From NCBI GenBank assembly GCA_016720835.1, contig JADKJW010000004.1, forward strand, positions 124,001-188,000: a DNA stretch of 64,000 bases, in the 5' to 3' direction. The stretch comes from Ignavibacteria bacterium (GTDB taxonomy: Bacteria > Bacteroidota > Ignavibacteria > SZUA-365). Below, piece after piece: positions 7,283 through 16,147 of the stretch; position 1 is the first letter of the stretch; the number at the start of each line of letters is the position of its first letter. The position numbers and the translations under genes are program-made. The notes under the pieces are model-generated. The model had not been told where the DNA came from and did not search any database. It was given only the letters and a program-made list of their open reading frames with translations.

Positions 7283-9910
7283 CTAGCCGGAGAACGAATG
7301 AAGGAAGAGCCAAATATCCGAGAGGTACCGGAGATAGGCGAACGTCTCGTGCTGGTTGTCAAGTGATACCAGCCACCCGGACAATCCAAGTATCACCAGT
7401 CCAAATCCACCGAAGTAGAAAAACACCGGACGAATGTCCAGAACGATGGCCGAGCCCTTGAACAGCCGCGAAAGTATCCACACGTTGAAGAGTCCTACCG
7501 TTATGATCGCGAGGATTTCGAGGATGGGAACTTCCATCACGCGGTACAAGACGAGTCCGATCGGCGAGAGAATAATCATCGGCAGGACGGACCACATTGA
7601 CACGGAATACGAATCGAAGAGCAGGATGTTTTTCTTCGTAAAGAACGAGGCGATACGGAGGAGCATCGAAAATGCGAGAAGGAGCACAAAGAACAGCACG
7701 GTCAACACGGCGATATTCGCAAGCGGATTCCAGGCGGCGTAATTCACCCACTGTTTCAGCCACACCGGCCGCACGAACAGCGAGACCAGTGCGTCAAAGA
7801 AATACGCGGACCGCATGAAATACATGATATTGGCGAGAAGAAGCCCGGCAGAGAGCGATCCGATGAATCCAATGACTGAAGTCTGGAACAGGGAAAGCAT
7901 CCGCTGATCGCGCACATCGCTGAAAAAGTTATACGGACGGAGAAACGACCGAACCACATTCTCGCGGAAGCGCCGAAACAAGTTATACATTACCGCAAAG
8001 ATGAGAATGATGAGAAGCCCGACAACGACGAACGAGGCCGGATGATCGGGCGTGTAATTTCCCACCATCAGAACGGGAGGCTTCTCGTTGTTGAAGCGCG
8101 CCTTCAGGACATCGTACGCGAGGCGCTTCTGCCGGTATACATCGAGTATCCCGGCTGTTGCGGTAAACTGCTGAATGCGGTCGACCGACATCAGAGGAAT
8201 GGAGACGCCCCAATCGCAGAAGGAATGCACGATGATGCCGGCAAGCTTGTTGTTCCACACTTCCGTGAAAACCTCGAGGTAGTATTGGGCCTGGGCGTCG
8301 ATGGAGCGGGGATCGCTGTAACCGTTGTAATTCCCAACTTCAACAGGGTACATGAGCGAGGAAATCAGGATGGGCTTGGAGGCGTATTTTTCGACGTAGA
8401 AGCGGATGAGCTTCTTCGTCGATTCCAGATCCATCGGGGAGACGTCAACGCTGACGAAGTCCAGTTCCCCTGGCCATTCCGTATCTGGAGGCCTCAGAAA
8501 AGAGGCATAGATGAGCTTGTTGTCTCGGTTCCTCGATACGTCGAGTACGGATGAAAAATACTCTTGAAAACCTGCAGCCGATCCGTCGACGCCTTGCGCT
8601 AGACCGTAGGCTACAACGCTCGGATGCGTCCCGTCCCTGCTCAGCATCTCCCTGAGGACGTTTTTGGCTGTGGCTTGCAGTGCCGGTCTCCCGAGAATCG
8701 AGGACGGAACGCCAATGGCGGGCAAATCCTGAAAGACGAGCAGCCCATATCTGTCACATAATGCGAGGAAGTACGGATGTACGACACCGTTGGTGACCCG
8801 TACGGCATTCACGCCGAGATTCTTCATGATGAGCACGTCGCGCTCAAGCTCGTCGTACGTCAGCGAACGGCCGTGAACGGGAGAGTACTCAAGGTACGTT
8901 GTTCCCTTCAGGAAAAACGGAGCACCGTTCAGCGTGAAGTGGTTTTCCTTCACCGAAAAATCTCTAAAACCGAGGTGAAAATACGATTCATCCACGAGAA
9001 TACCGTTGTGGGTAGTCCGCTGAATGACCGTGTAGAGCGATGGCGAATCCGGCGACCATAATCGCACTGAGGGTGCCGTCATCGACAACGACACGGGGAT
9101 CAGTCTGTCGGGCTCCATTTCTACACGCTGCGCCTCGCTCCTGACAAGGATCTGACCGGTCAGTGCATCCTGAATTTCGATCGAATGCTCCACCTCAATT
9201 TTCCCGAAAGCGGACGACGTGCCCGAATCCTTCGTGCCCCGCGCTTGAGGACTGGAGTTGAGAAGCGCCCTGTACGTGATGGCCGTCGGTTTTCCTTCGC
9301 TTCCGAGAGTGGTGTTGATGCTCGATTCTTGTACCCACGCGATTCCGTTTGCTGTCAACGCGATATCGTAGAGTATGCCTCCATGGTGTTTCCTGCTCCA
9401 TGGCTGCTCAATCAACGGAAGCGTTTCCTGCGCATTTAATGACGGATACACGTCGATTTCTATTGTGTTCCTGCCGGAATGAACGATTCCAGGTGGAATT
9501 TTGATACTGAACGAGGTTTCTCCGGCGTGCTTCCCAATGAAACGGCCGTTTATCCGAATTTCACAGTAGTACGAAATACTGAGGGCAATGAGCTGAAAAA
9601 CAGATTTCTGCACTAACGAAGCATCGACGGAGAAGTCGCGCGTGAAATATATTCGGGCTTCGCCCGCAAATGACGAAGGAATCTTGATCGGCGCCCATGG
9701 CTGCTCTCCATCTGCGCGGTATCGCCATTCACCGCTCAAGTCAATAACTGTCCGCGTCGGCGAAGCCGCCAACGAACCCAAACTCGGATCGTTGACGAGA
9801 GGGCGACCGGAGACCTGAAACACCGGCTGGCCAACGGCAATTGCCAGCGGCGCGAAGAACAACAGAAAACCGAAAAATCTTTTTAGATGGGACACTGGAC
9901 TCAGGGCCAT
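7283..9910 (-). CDS. Membrane-anchored glycoside hydrolase family 2-like protein, probably catalytically inactive
   Basis: This is a protein of about 875 aa. From the ATG at 9910 it begins with a signal peptide (MALSPVSHLKRFFGFLLFFA); the frame is open to an earlier ATG at 9952 and no start has a clear Shine-Dalgarno. Next come a GH2-like sugar-binding beta-sandwich, an Ig-like domain, and a TIM-barrel region with DVLIMKNLGVNAVRV and CDRYGLLVFQDLP. The C-terminal third has several membrane helices. The site where GH2 enzymes carry the acid/base Glu (HPS...SLGNE) reads HPSVVAYGLAQGVDGS, and the nucleophile region reads ILISSLMYPVEVG, so neither expected Glu is visible. A binding or sensing role in the envelope is inferred. 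It lies between rlmI and smc on the same strand. The family call is good; loss of activity rests on a by-eye alignment. Confidence 0.8.
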   Translation of the reverse strand: MALSPVSHLKRFFGFLLFFAPLAIAVGQPVFQVSGRPLVNDPSLGSLAASPTRTVIDLSGEWRYRADGEQPWAPIKIPSSFAGEARIYFTRDFSVDASLVQKSVFQLIALSISYYCEIRINGRFIGKHAGETSFSIKIPPGIVHSGRNTIEIDVYPSLNAQETLPLIEQPWSRKHHGGILYDIALTANGIAWVQESSINTTLGSEGKPTAITYRALLNSSPQARGTKDSGTSSAFGKIEVEHSIEIQDALTGQILVRSEAQRVEMEPDRLIPVSLSMTAPSVRLWSPDSPSLYTVIQRTTHNGILVDESYFHLGFRDFSVKENHFTLNGAPFFLKGTTYLEYSPVHGRSLTYDELERDVLIMKNLGVNAVRVTNGVVHPYFLALCDRYGLLVFQDLPAIGVPSSILGRPALQATAKNVLREMLSRDGTHPSVVAYGLAQGVDGSAAGFQEYFSSVLDVSRNRDNKLIYASFLRPPDTEWPGELDFVSVDVSPMDLESTKKLIRFYVEKYASKPILISSLMYPVEVGNYNGYSDPRSIDAQAQYYLEVFTEVWNNKLAGIIVHSFCDWGVSIPLMSVDRIQQFTATAGILDVYRQKRLAYDVLKARFNNEKPPVLMVGNYTPDHPASFVVVGLLIILIFAVMYNLFRRFRENVVRSFLRPYNFFSDVRDQRMLSLFQTSVIGFIGSLSAGLLLANIMYFMRSAYFFDALVSLFVRPVWLKQWVNYAAWNPLANIAVLTVLFFVLLLAFSMLLRIASFFTKKNILLFDSYSVSMWSVLPMIILSPIGLVLYRVMEVPILEILAIITVGLFNVWILSRLFKGSAIVLDIRPVFFYFGGFGLVILGLSGWLVSLDNQHETFAYLRYLSDIWLFLHSFSG

Positions 9911-10032
9911 ATGGTATGCGTCATCACGCACGGGACAGAGAATCATGTACATTCAACCAAGCATGAAAACTAACAAAGCTCGCTCCAAGTTACAACCGGG
10001 ACAACACTGAGGCACCGAAGAGATCACGGTTT

Positions 10033-11208
10033 CTACAGCGCTTCTACAACGGCGGCTACGCATGTGAGGTACCTTGTTTCAGGCATTGAAAGCAGTACGG
10101 GGTGGTCTTTTGCAGCGCCCGTGATCGAGAAAATGGACAGGCGCTTCCCTTTTGATGCAGCTGCTTTGGCGATCGCATCAAGGAACAACTCTTCCGTTGC
10201 ATGCTGCGAACAGGAGCAGGTTACGAGAATGCCCCCGTGTTCAAGTTTGTCCATCGCGAGTTCGTTCAGCTTTCTGTATCCCTTCAAGCCGGAAGCAAGT
10301 TTCTTTTTGCTTTTTACGAACGCAGGTGGATCAAGAATGATCAAGTCGTATTCGCCCTGTTTGGCTTCATGCAAATAATCGAAGACATCCGACTTTGCGA
10401 ATTTGACATTCGTAAGTCCATTCCGAATCGCATTACTGGTTGCACGCTCAACTGCCGGGTCTGACGAATCGACACCGGTGACCGATGTTGCACCGCCTCT
10501 CGCTGCATGCAACGCAAATCCGCCATCACTGGTGAAGCAATCGAGAACTCTCCTGTTTCTGCTCAAACCCTCCACGAGCAATCTATTTTCACGCTGGTCA
10601 AGGAAAAACCCAGTCTTATTCCCGCGTAAGATATTGATATTATAGAATATAGAGCTGATCTCGATTGTTCGAACTTCACCTTCGCCGAGCAGCACCCGAG
10701 TTCTTCCCTCAAGACCTTCGTATGATCTCCACGTAGACTCACTTTTCTCGACAATGAACTCAGCGTCGAAGAGTTCTACGATAATGTCTTGAATATTTTG
10801 AATGAGAAGATCAATGCCCGCGATGTAGGATTCGATGACGAACGTCTTTCCGTATCTGTCGATAACAAGACCGGGAATATTGTCGGATTCTCCAAAGACC
10901 AGCCTGCACGTATCGCCGTAGTTCAGCATCGTTCTCTTCGCTGCTGCGGCAATAATCCGCTCCTTCAGCAATTCCTGCAATGTTGCATTGGATGATTTGT
11001 TCGAAATCATGCGTACAGAAACGAGCGATGTTTTACTGAAGAATCCGTACCCGACAACCGAGCGTCGGCTGTCATGAACCTCGACGACATCGCCATGCTG
11101 CGGCGCTCCCTCATTCGTTTCAACTTCGTTAGAGAACACCCACGGATGTCCAGTTCGAATACGTCGGTCTTCACCTTTTTTTAGGATAACGATCGCCGAA
11201 TGAGTCAT
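10033..11208 (-). CDS. rlmI: Class I SAM-dependent rRNA methyltransferase (RlmI-like)
   Basis: The protein has 391 aa. The N-terminal region (GHPWVFSNEVE, then about 70 residues) is a PUA-type RNA-binding domain, the middle is the RlmI-specific region, and the C-terminal half is a Rossmann methyltransferase with the SAM-binding VLDCFTSDGGFALHAA and the catalytic-loop motif LDPPAFVKSKK. RlmI enzymes make 5-methylcytosine in 23S rRNA (C1962 in E. coli). A motif with TCSCSQH follows, as in this family. The gene lies downstream of yidC on the same strand after an 81-base gap. The exact methylation site is inferred from family similarity. Confidence 0.9.
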   Translation of the reverse strand: MTHSAIVILKKGEDRRIRTGHPWVFSNEVETNEGAPQHGDVVEVHDSRRSVVGYGFFSKTSLVSVRMISNKSSNATLQELLKERIIAAAAKRTMLNYGDTCRLVFGESDNIPGLVIDRYGKTFVIESYIAGIDLLIQNIQDIIVELFDAEFIVEKSESTWRSYEGLEGRTRVLLGEGEVRTIEISSIFYNINILRGNKTGFFLDQRENRLLVEGLSRNRRVLDCFTSDGGFALHAARGGATSVTGVDSSDPAVERATSNAIRNGLTNVKFAKSDVFDYLHEAKQGEYDLIILDPPAFVKSKKKLASGLKGYRKLNELAMDKLEHGGILVTCSCSQHATEELFLDAIAKAAASKGKRLSIFSITGAAKDHPVLLSMPETRYLTCVAAVVEAL

Positions 11209-11289
11209 AGAGCCGCCACTAATGTTATGCCTTTGAAGAAAAAGCCGGATGTTCCACGTGAAACACCCGGCTGAAATATACTCATTCGG

Positions 11290-13146
11290 TCAGCGCTTTT
11301 TTGCTCCACCCGCCTTCGCTTTATCTTCAAGATTTGCCATTGCTTTCTCCATCCACCCCTTTCTGTTTTTCTGAGGTACTTTTTTCAACTCAAACCCTCC
11401 TCCCTGCTTGTTAACATACCATTGCTGTAAAATGGAGAGGAGGTTGAACGTGAAGTAGTACAGATTCAGTCCAGACGGAAAACTGTTGAACATGATCCAG
11501 AACATCACAGGCATCATATACACCATTGCTGCCTGCCTCGGGTCCTTTATGGTCTGTTTCTGCTGAATGAACATGGTGATCGCCATGAGCAAAGCAAGAA
11601 TGCTTATAAAGTCCGTTCCCATCAGTGGAATTTTGAATGGGAGATGGAAAAGGATATCAGGCGCAGAGAGATCGGTTATCCAGAGCAGGAATGGTTCCTG
11701 ACGAAGTTCAATTGTGGATCGAAATATGGTAAACAGCGCAAACAGGATTGGCATTTGCAGTACCATTGGCAAACAGCCACCAGCCGGGTTGATACCGTAA
11801 TCCCGATATAGCTTCATCGTCTCGGTATTCAAGCGCTGCTGATCTTCCTTATACTTTTCACGCAGTTCTGTTATCATAGGCTGTAAGGCCTGCATTTTTC
11901 GCATTGAATCCATGCTCGTTTTTGTCAACGGGTAGAGCAGAAGTTTAATCAATAGCGTAAAAATGAGGATTACGAAGCCATAATTGGGAATGAATCCATG
12001 AAGAAAATGGAATAGCGGGATGATCAGATATTCGGAGAACGGGCGTACAACCCAATCCCAGCCGAGATTAAGCGTCTGTTCCAAACCTTCATGCTGCTCT
12101 TTCAGGAGGGCGTAATTCATTGGGCCGATGTAGACAGAGTACTCCGATCGCTCGATGGAACGCCCTGAATACTTTACCCTCATACTGGCCTGATAAATCT
12201 CTCTTGAACCTTCAAAGGGCAGAGGAATATGCTCTCCTCTGATATACATTCCAGATCCGGAGAATTCTTTTCTCGCGATAAGCGCGGTGAGAAAGTACTT
12301 ATTTTGCACTGAAACCCAGTGCGTCGGACCGTCGATTGAAATCTGATCCGAATTTCCGATACTGCTGACATCAAGTTTGGATCTATTACCCCCCGTGAAT
12401 CCATTCGCCTCTGCATAACTTGCTTCATCTACGGTATTGAGTTCGGTCAGTGCCGGTGAATTTATCGACACCTGATACTCAAAATTCGATATGATATCGG
12501 CCATGTTTCTCATTTCAATGTCCACATCGAATGAGTAACGACCAGGCCTGAATGTATACCGTTTCACGATTGCCATGCTGTCGCCGGCGATAGGGAGAAT
12601 GGCTTCAAAGGCAAATGAAGAAGAATCCTTCAAAGACACTCGTCCACTTTCCGGAAAATCAGTGAACTCGAAAAAGAGGTTTTCGGTCCGGATTTCCTTG
12701 CCGTCCGATGTGATGAAAAACAGGTTCACATCGCTTGGAAGATTCCAATCAATCAGCTGAAGAGGAGCTTTGTTCCACGTGGAATATTCCTTAAGTGTCC
12801 AGCGCTTTACGCCACCGCCCTTATTCGAGAATGTTGCCGTGTAGAGATCGGTTTCAATCGTCAGATTCTTCGCAACCCCGGTTTCAAAGGGCGAGAACCA
12901 CTTTCCGAATCTTTGCCCGCTAACGGATTGAGAATTCGTATCGACGGATTTATTAACCGACTCCCCTGCGCCCGTTCCAGGCTGCATATTCTCTTCGCCT
13001 TGCATAACCCGTTCTCGAGTTCCCACGGAATCAGACGCAGCTGCAATGGGCTTGGTTTCACTTGGGACCTGGCTCCCGGAGTAAATCATCCAGCCTACGA
13101 AGACGAGAGCAATGAGAATAAAACCGATGGTTGTCTGCTTGTCCAT
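11290..13146 (-). CDS. yidC: Membrane protein insertase YidC
   Basis: The protein has 618 aa. It starts with a membrane anchor (TIGFILIALVFVGWMIY) and then a large periplasmic P1 domain (to about residue 350), as in Gram-negative YidC. The conserved C-terminal membrane core includes LIKLLLYPLTKTSMDSM, GGCLPMVLQMPILFALF and ILQQWYVNK. The basic tail ends in KAGGAKKR. It inserts and folds inner-membrane proteins alone or with SecYEG. It is the last gene of the rpmH-rnpA-yidD-yidC run, 24 bases after yidD, a conserved bacterial gene order. Confidence 0.98.
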   Translation of the reverse strand: MDKQTTIGFILIALVFVGWMIYSGSQVPSETKPIAAASDSVGTRERVMQGEENMQPGTGAGESVNKSVDTNSQSVSGQRFGKWFSPFETGVAKNLTIETDLYTATFSNKGGGVKRWTLKEYSTWNKAPLQLIDWNLPSDVNLFFITSDGKEIRTENLFFEFTDFPESGRVSLKDSSSFAFEAILPIAGDSMAIVKRYTFRPGRYSFDVDIEMRNMADIISNFEYQVSINSPALTELNTVDEASYAEANGFTGGNRSKLDVSSIGNSDQISIDGPTHWVSVQNKYFLTALIARKEFSGSGMYIRGEHIPLPFEGSREIYQASMRVKYSGRSIERSEYSVYIGPMNYALLKEQHEGLEQTLNLGWDWVVRPFSEYLIIPLFHFLHGFIPNYGFVILIFTLLIKLLLYPLTKTSMDSMRKMQALQPMITELREKYKEDQQRLNTETMKLYRDYGINPAGGCLPMVLQMPILFALFTIFRSTIELRQEPFLLWITDLSAPDILFHLPFKIPLMGTDFISILALLMAITMFIQQKQTIKDPRQAAMVYMMPVMFWIMFNSFPSGLNLYYFTFNLLSILQQWYVNKQGGGFELKKVPQKNRKGWMEKAMANLEDKAKAGGAKKR

Positions 13147-13170
13147 CTTTAGTGCTTGTTTTTTATGTGT

Positions 13171-13392
13171 TTATGGAACCGGATCGAAGCCGCCCGGGTG
13201 GAAAGGGTGACATCGAAGTATTCGCCGGATTCCGAGATATGACCCTTTGAAAGCTCCGTATTTCTTCACTGCCTCCAAAGAGTAGGCAGAACACGTTGGG
13301 AAAAAGCGACAGGAAGGAGGAAAAAGGGGTGAAATTGCAACTTGGTACCCCTTGATGAAAAGCATGATAATATTTTTCAGCAGGAAAGGCAT
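13171..13392 (-). CDS. yidD: Membrane protein insertion efficiency factor YidD
   Basis: This small protein of 73 aa has the family hallmarks GYQVAISPLFPPSCRFFPTC, then CSAYSLEAVKKYG and RILRCHPFHPGG. It is membrane-associated through an N-terminal amphipathic helix and helps YidC-dependent insertion. Its start overlaps the end of rnpA by 16 bases, so the two are probably translationally coupled. Confidence 0.97.
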   Translation of the reverse strand: MPFLLKNIIMLFIKGYQVAISPLFPPSCRFFPTCSAYSLEAVKKYGAFKGSYLGIRRILRCHPFHPGGFDPVP

Positions 13393-13784
13393 TCGCTGTT
13401 CAGACGTTCAACAAGGGAAGAAATGAGAAGCTTCATTGTCTCTTCCACTGCGCGAAATTCTACATTCTCCTTTTTTTGCGGCGCCGAATACATGATCACG
13501 CATTTCACACCGACGTGTAATGACGTGCAGGTGGCCGCGAGCGCGTGTTTGTGTAGCCGATACGACTCACGGAGAAATCTCCTGGCCGCATTTCTTCTGA
13601 CAGCGCGTCTTTGTCTCTTCACAGCAAATCCCACCGCGCATATGCATGGTGGGATTTCTCTGTGAATCACATAGTAGCACCGTATGTCTGCCGCCTGCAC
13701 AAAAGCCCTTCGAGAAAGAACTTCTGAAAAAGAGCGGTATCCCCGGAGAATCTCGGTCTTCGACAACCGAAATCGCGGGTTCAC
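13377..13784 (-). CDS. rnpA: Ribonuclease P protein component
   Basis: The protein has 135 aa and is basic. It is the protein cofactor of RNase P, which trims the 5' ends of tRNAs. The RNA-binding signature is visible as KRQRRAVRRNAARRFLRE, a variant of the usual RNR motif, together with the N-terminal FRLSKTEIL region. Translation starts at a GTG at 13784, one base after the TGA of rpmH. An overlapping ATG at 13786 is immediately followed by TGA in its own frame and is not the start. The 3' end overlaps yidD. Confidence 0.95.
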   Translation of the reverse strand: MNPRFRLSKTEILRGYRSFSEVLSRRAFVQAADIRCYYVIHREIPPCICAVGFAVKRQRRAVRRNAARRFLRESYRLHKHALAATCTSLHVGVKCVIMYSAPQKKENVEFRAVEETMKLLISSLVERLNSECLSC

Positions 13785-13785
13785 A

Positions 13786-13941
13786 TCAACGATACCGGGG
13801 CTCGTCGCTGACCGTCAGCTTCCAACGTCCCTTCGCGCGCCTGCGCGCGATGACTTTTCTTCCGTTCTTGGAAGCCATGCGGGCACGAAAGCCATGAGTG
13901 TTTCTTCTCTTGCGAACGCTTGGCTGGTATGTACGTTTCAT
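13786..13941 (-). CDS. rpmH: 50S ribosomal protein L34
   Basis: The protein has 51 aa and starts MKRTYQPSVRKRRNTHGFRA, followed by the conserved NGRKVIARRRAKGR. It is slightly longer than the usual 44-46 residues, with the tail WKLTVSDEPRYR. It is the first gene of the rnpA-yidD-yidC cluster. The reading frame stays open far upstream, but that part is antisense or intergenic, and the L34 start is unambiguous. In many bacteria rpmH neighbours dnaA; here dnaA is about 38 kb away in the same window. Confidence 0.97.
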   Translation of the reverse strand: MKRTYQPSVRKRRNTHGFRARMASKNGRKVIARRRAKGRWKLTVSDEPRYR

Positions 13942-13982
13942 TGCTCTACACGCGTTTGTTTGGTTTACGGAAAAAACAGACC

Positions 13983-14014
13983 ATAAGGTACAACCGAAAA
14001 AGGATACAAAGCAA
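13983..14014 (-). promoter_or_regulatory. Possible promoter of the rpmH-rnpA-yidD-yidC cluster
   Basis: On the minus strand a TTG (14014-14012) and a TACCTTAT element (13990-13983), 21 bases apart, lie about 40 bases before the L34 start. They resemble the Bacteroidota-type TTTG / TAnnTTTG promoter. The match is imperfect and made by eye. Confidence 0.3.
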
Positions 14015-14108
14015 CAGGCGGCGATTCGTCGAGATTGCCCGCCTTTGAAAGGGAAGCGATCTCCACACAACAGCACTGGAACGCACCGAGCCATGAAATT
14101 CGCCGGCG

Positions 14109-15134
14109 TTATCCCTTCACCCGCAGCAAGGATATGAACAGCGGCGCTCCGATTGCCGCAGTCACAGCACCGACAGGAAGCTCCATGGGGAAAAACAAGG
14201 TTCGTGCGAGCAGATCTGAAAAAACCAGAAACATCGCACCGGAAAAAAAGGCCGCGGGGAGAAGAACCCTGTGGTCCGATCCAAACAGCCGCCTGCATGC
14301 GTGCGGAACAATGAGGCCCACGAAACCAATGGTACCCGCGAAACTGACGATGACCGCCGAAAGCAGGGAGGCCGCTGCATATAGCAGTGTGGAAAGTGTC
14401 TTCACCGATACGCCAAGATGTGAAGCCTGCTCCTTTCCCAAGGACAATGCGTTTATGGAGTGCGCCAGGAAAAACAAAACGACTGCAAGAGCGAGCACAA
14501 CTGGCGCGACGATCAATACTGCTTCCATTGTCGCGTTCCCGATGTAACCGAGCAGCCAGAACATTGCATTCCGCAACGGATCGCCGACCATGGCGATCAT
14601 TCCGAGTATTGCCGCGCTGCAGAATGCGCCCACCATGACTCCGCTCAATAAAAGTGAATTGCTGTCTCCCATACGGAGGCGCGCTCCAAGGAAGTAGACC
14701 AGCAGCGCCACACATCCAGCGCCCGCAAAAGCGAAAAGCGGTACTGCCGCAAAAACAACTGCGCCGATTCCCGATGTGATCGCCAGCAGGGCGCCGACGG
14801 ACGCTCCACCGGAAACGCCGAGTATATACGGCTCAGCAAGCACATTTCTCAGAAGAGCCTGAAAGATCACGCCAGCCAGGGAAAGTGCCCCACCCGCGAG
14901 TGCAGCGAGAAGAATCCTCGGGAGGCGAACATCGAGAATGACGGACTGGGTACTCACGTCGAGAGATCGAGTCCCCAATCCTGCCCATGCCCCCAGTACT
15001 CGAAGGATCTGCCCGAAGGAAACATCCATCGGGCCGGCGTGCAACGAAAAGAGCATGCTTGCGACACAAAGTGTCGCGAGTACAACCGTAAGAACAATGG
15101 TGCTCCGAAGCCGGATCACCCGGAGAGGGTTCAC
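14109..15134 (-). CDS. FecCD-family ABC transporter permease (BtuC/FhuB-like)
   Basis: This 341 aa inner-membrane protein is rich in hydrophobic helices. Family motifs are RLPRILLAALAGGALSLAG, QALLRNVLAEPYILGVSGG, IGFVGLIVPHACRRLFGSDH and the C-terminal ELPVGAVTAAIGAPLF. Members import iron-siderophores, haem or cobalamin together with an ATPase and a binding protein. Neither partner is adjacent. Instead the GTG start overlaps the obgE stop by four bases (GTGA), so the gene is translationally coupled to obgE. The substrate cannot be assigned; cobalamin would fit the B12-dependent mutase in this window, but that is only a suggestion. Confidence 0.92.
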   Translation of the reverse strand: MNPLRVIRLRSTIVLTVVLATLCVASMLFSLHAGPMDVSFGQILRVLGAWAGLGTRSLDVSTQSVILDVRLPRILLAALAGGALSLAGVIFQALLRNVLAEPYILGVSGGASVGALLAITSGIGAVVFAAVPLFAFAGAGCVALLVYFLGARLRMGDSNSLLLSGVMVGAFCSAAILGMIAMVGDPLRNAMFWLLGYIGNATMEAVLIVAPVVLALAVVLFFLAHSINALSLGKEQASHLGVSVKTLSTLLYAAASLLSAVIVSFAGTIGFVGLIVPHACRRLFGSDHRVLLPAAFFSGAMFLVFSDLLARTLFFPMELPVGAVTAAIGAPLFISLLRVKG

Positions 15135-16144
15135 GGTACTTCGCGTGACGACTGCTCGCCGTCATCGGGAATCATCGAACGCATCGCATCCAGAAGATCT
15201 CCGAGGCCGAATCGGCTGACAGAAGAAAATCGGTAGACCGGAATTTGAAGCGACGATTCGAACTCGTCTATCCGCTCTGCGGTCTCATCATCAGCGCTGT
15301 CTATTTTGGACATTGCGACAATAAACGTTTTCGCGGTCAATTCCGTCGAGTAGGATGCGAGTTCATTGCGTAAAACACGGAAGGTAGCCGCATAATCCGG
15401 CTCGCTGCAATCGATAAGCATCACGAGAGCGGAAGTACGCTCAATGTGCCGGAGGAATTGTGTTCCGAGTCCTTTGCCGAAGTGAGCGCCCTCGATGAGT
15501 CCCGGGATATCCGCAATGGTAAAGCTGTCGTACTCACGATAGCGGACGATGCCGAGATTCGGTTCGAGGGTGGTGAACGGATAGTCGGCAATCTTGGGAC
15601 GTGCGGCGGTAACCACGGAAATCAACGTGGACTTTCCTGCGTTCGGCAAACCAACGAGACCTATATCCGCGATGAGCTTCAACTCCAGCAGCAGTGTACG
15701 CTCTTGTCCAGGCAAACCTGGTTCTGCGTGACGCGGGGTTTGTAAAACCGCTGTCGCAAATTCGGAATTTCCTCTCCCGCCTTTCCCGCCGACAGCAATG
15801 ATGACTTCCTGCCCGTCTTCAACCATGTCCGCAAGGACCTCGTTCGACACAGCGTCTTTGACCAGCGTCCCGCATGGAACGCGTACCAGAGCGCTCTCCC
15901 CCCATCGGCCCGAGCGCCGGGCTGTTCCACCAGAAGCGCCGTTCTCTGCACTGTAGATCTTTCTGTACCGATGATCGAGCAGCGTGTGCAATTGCCGGTC
16001 GGCACGAATGAGAACGTCACCCCCCCGGCCACCATTGCCACCATCGGGACCGCCTTTCGGAACGTACTTCTCCCTGCGGAAACTGACAAAACCCGATCCC
16101 CCTGAACCGGATTTCACCTCGATGGTTACCTGATCAACAAACAC
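15131..16144 (-). CDS. obgE: GTPase ObgE/CgtA
   Basis: The protein has 337 aa. The glycine-rich Obg fold covers residues 1 to about 158 (GSGGSGFVSFRREKYVPKGG, GGNGGRGGDV). The G domain follows with G1 GLPNAGKST at 165-173, switch DYPFTTLEP and G3 DIPG at 212-215. The G4 position reads SKID rather than NKxD, a substitution I recall from Bacteroidota Obg proteins. It has a role in late 50S assembly and stress control. There is no C-terminal OCT domain. The 3' end overlaps the FecCD permease gene; the unknown 563 aa gene ends 3 bases upstream of its start. Confidence 0.97.
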   Translation of the reverse strand: MFVDQVTIEVKSGSGGSGFVSFRREKYVPKGGPDGGNGGRGGDVLIRADRQLHTLLDHRYRKIYSAENGASGGTARRSGRWGESALVRVPCGTLVKDAVSNEVLADMVEDGQEVIIAVGGKGGRGNSEFATAVLQTPRHAEPGLPGQERTLLLELKLIADIGLVGLPNAGKSTLISVVTAARPKIADYPFTTLEPNLGIVRYREYDSFTIADIPGLIEGAHFGKGLGTQFLRHIERTSALVMLIDCSEPDYAATFRVLRNELASYSTELTAKTFIVAMSKIDSADDETAERIDEFESSLQIPVYRFSSVSRFGLGDLLDAMRSMIPDDGEQSSREVP

Positions 16145-16147
16145 GGA

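Noticed and set aside
13942..14715. Upstream extension of the L34 frame
   Set aside because: The region is covered by the FecCD permease gene in another frame and by the gap before rpmH; L34 clearly starts at 13941.
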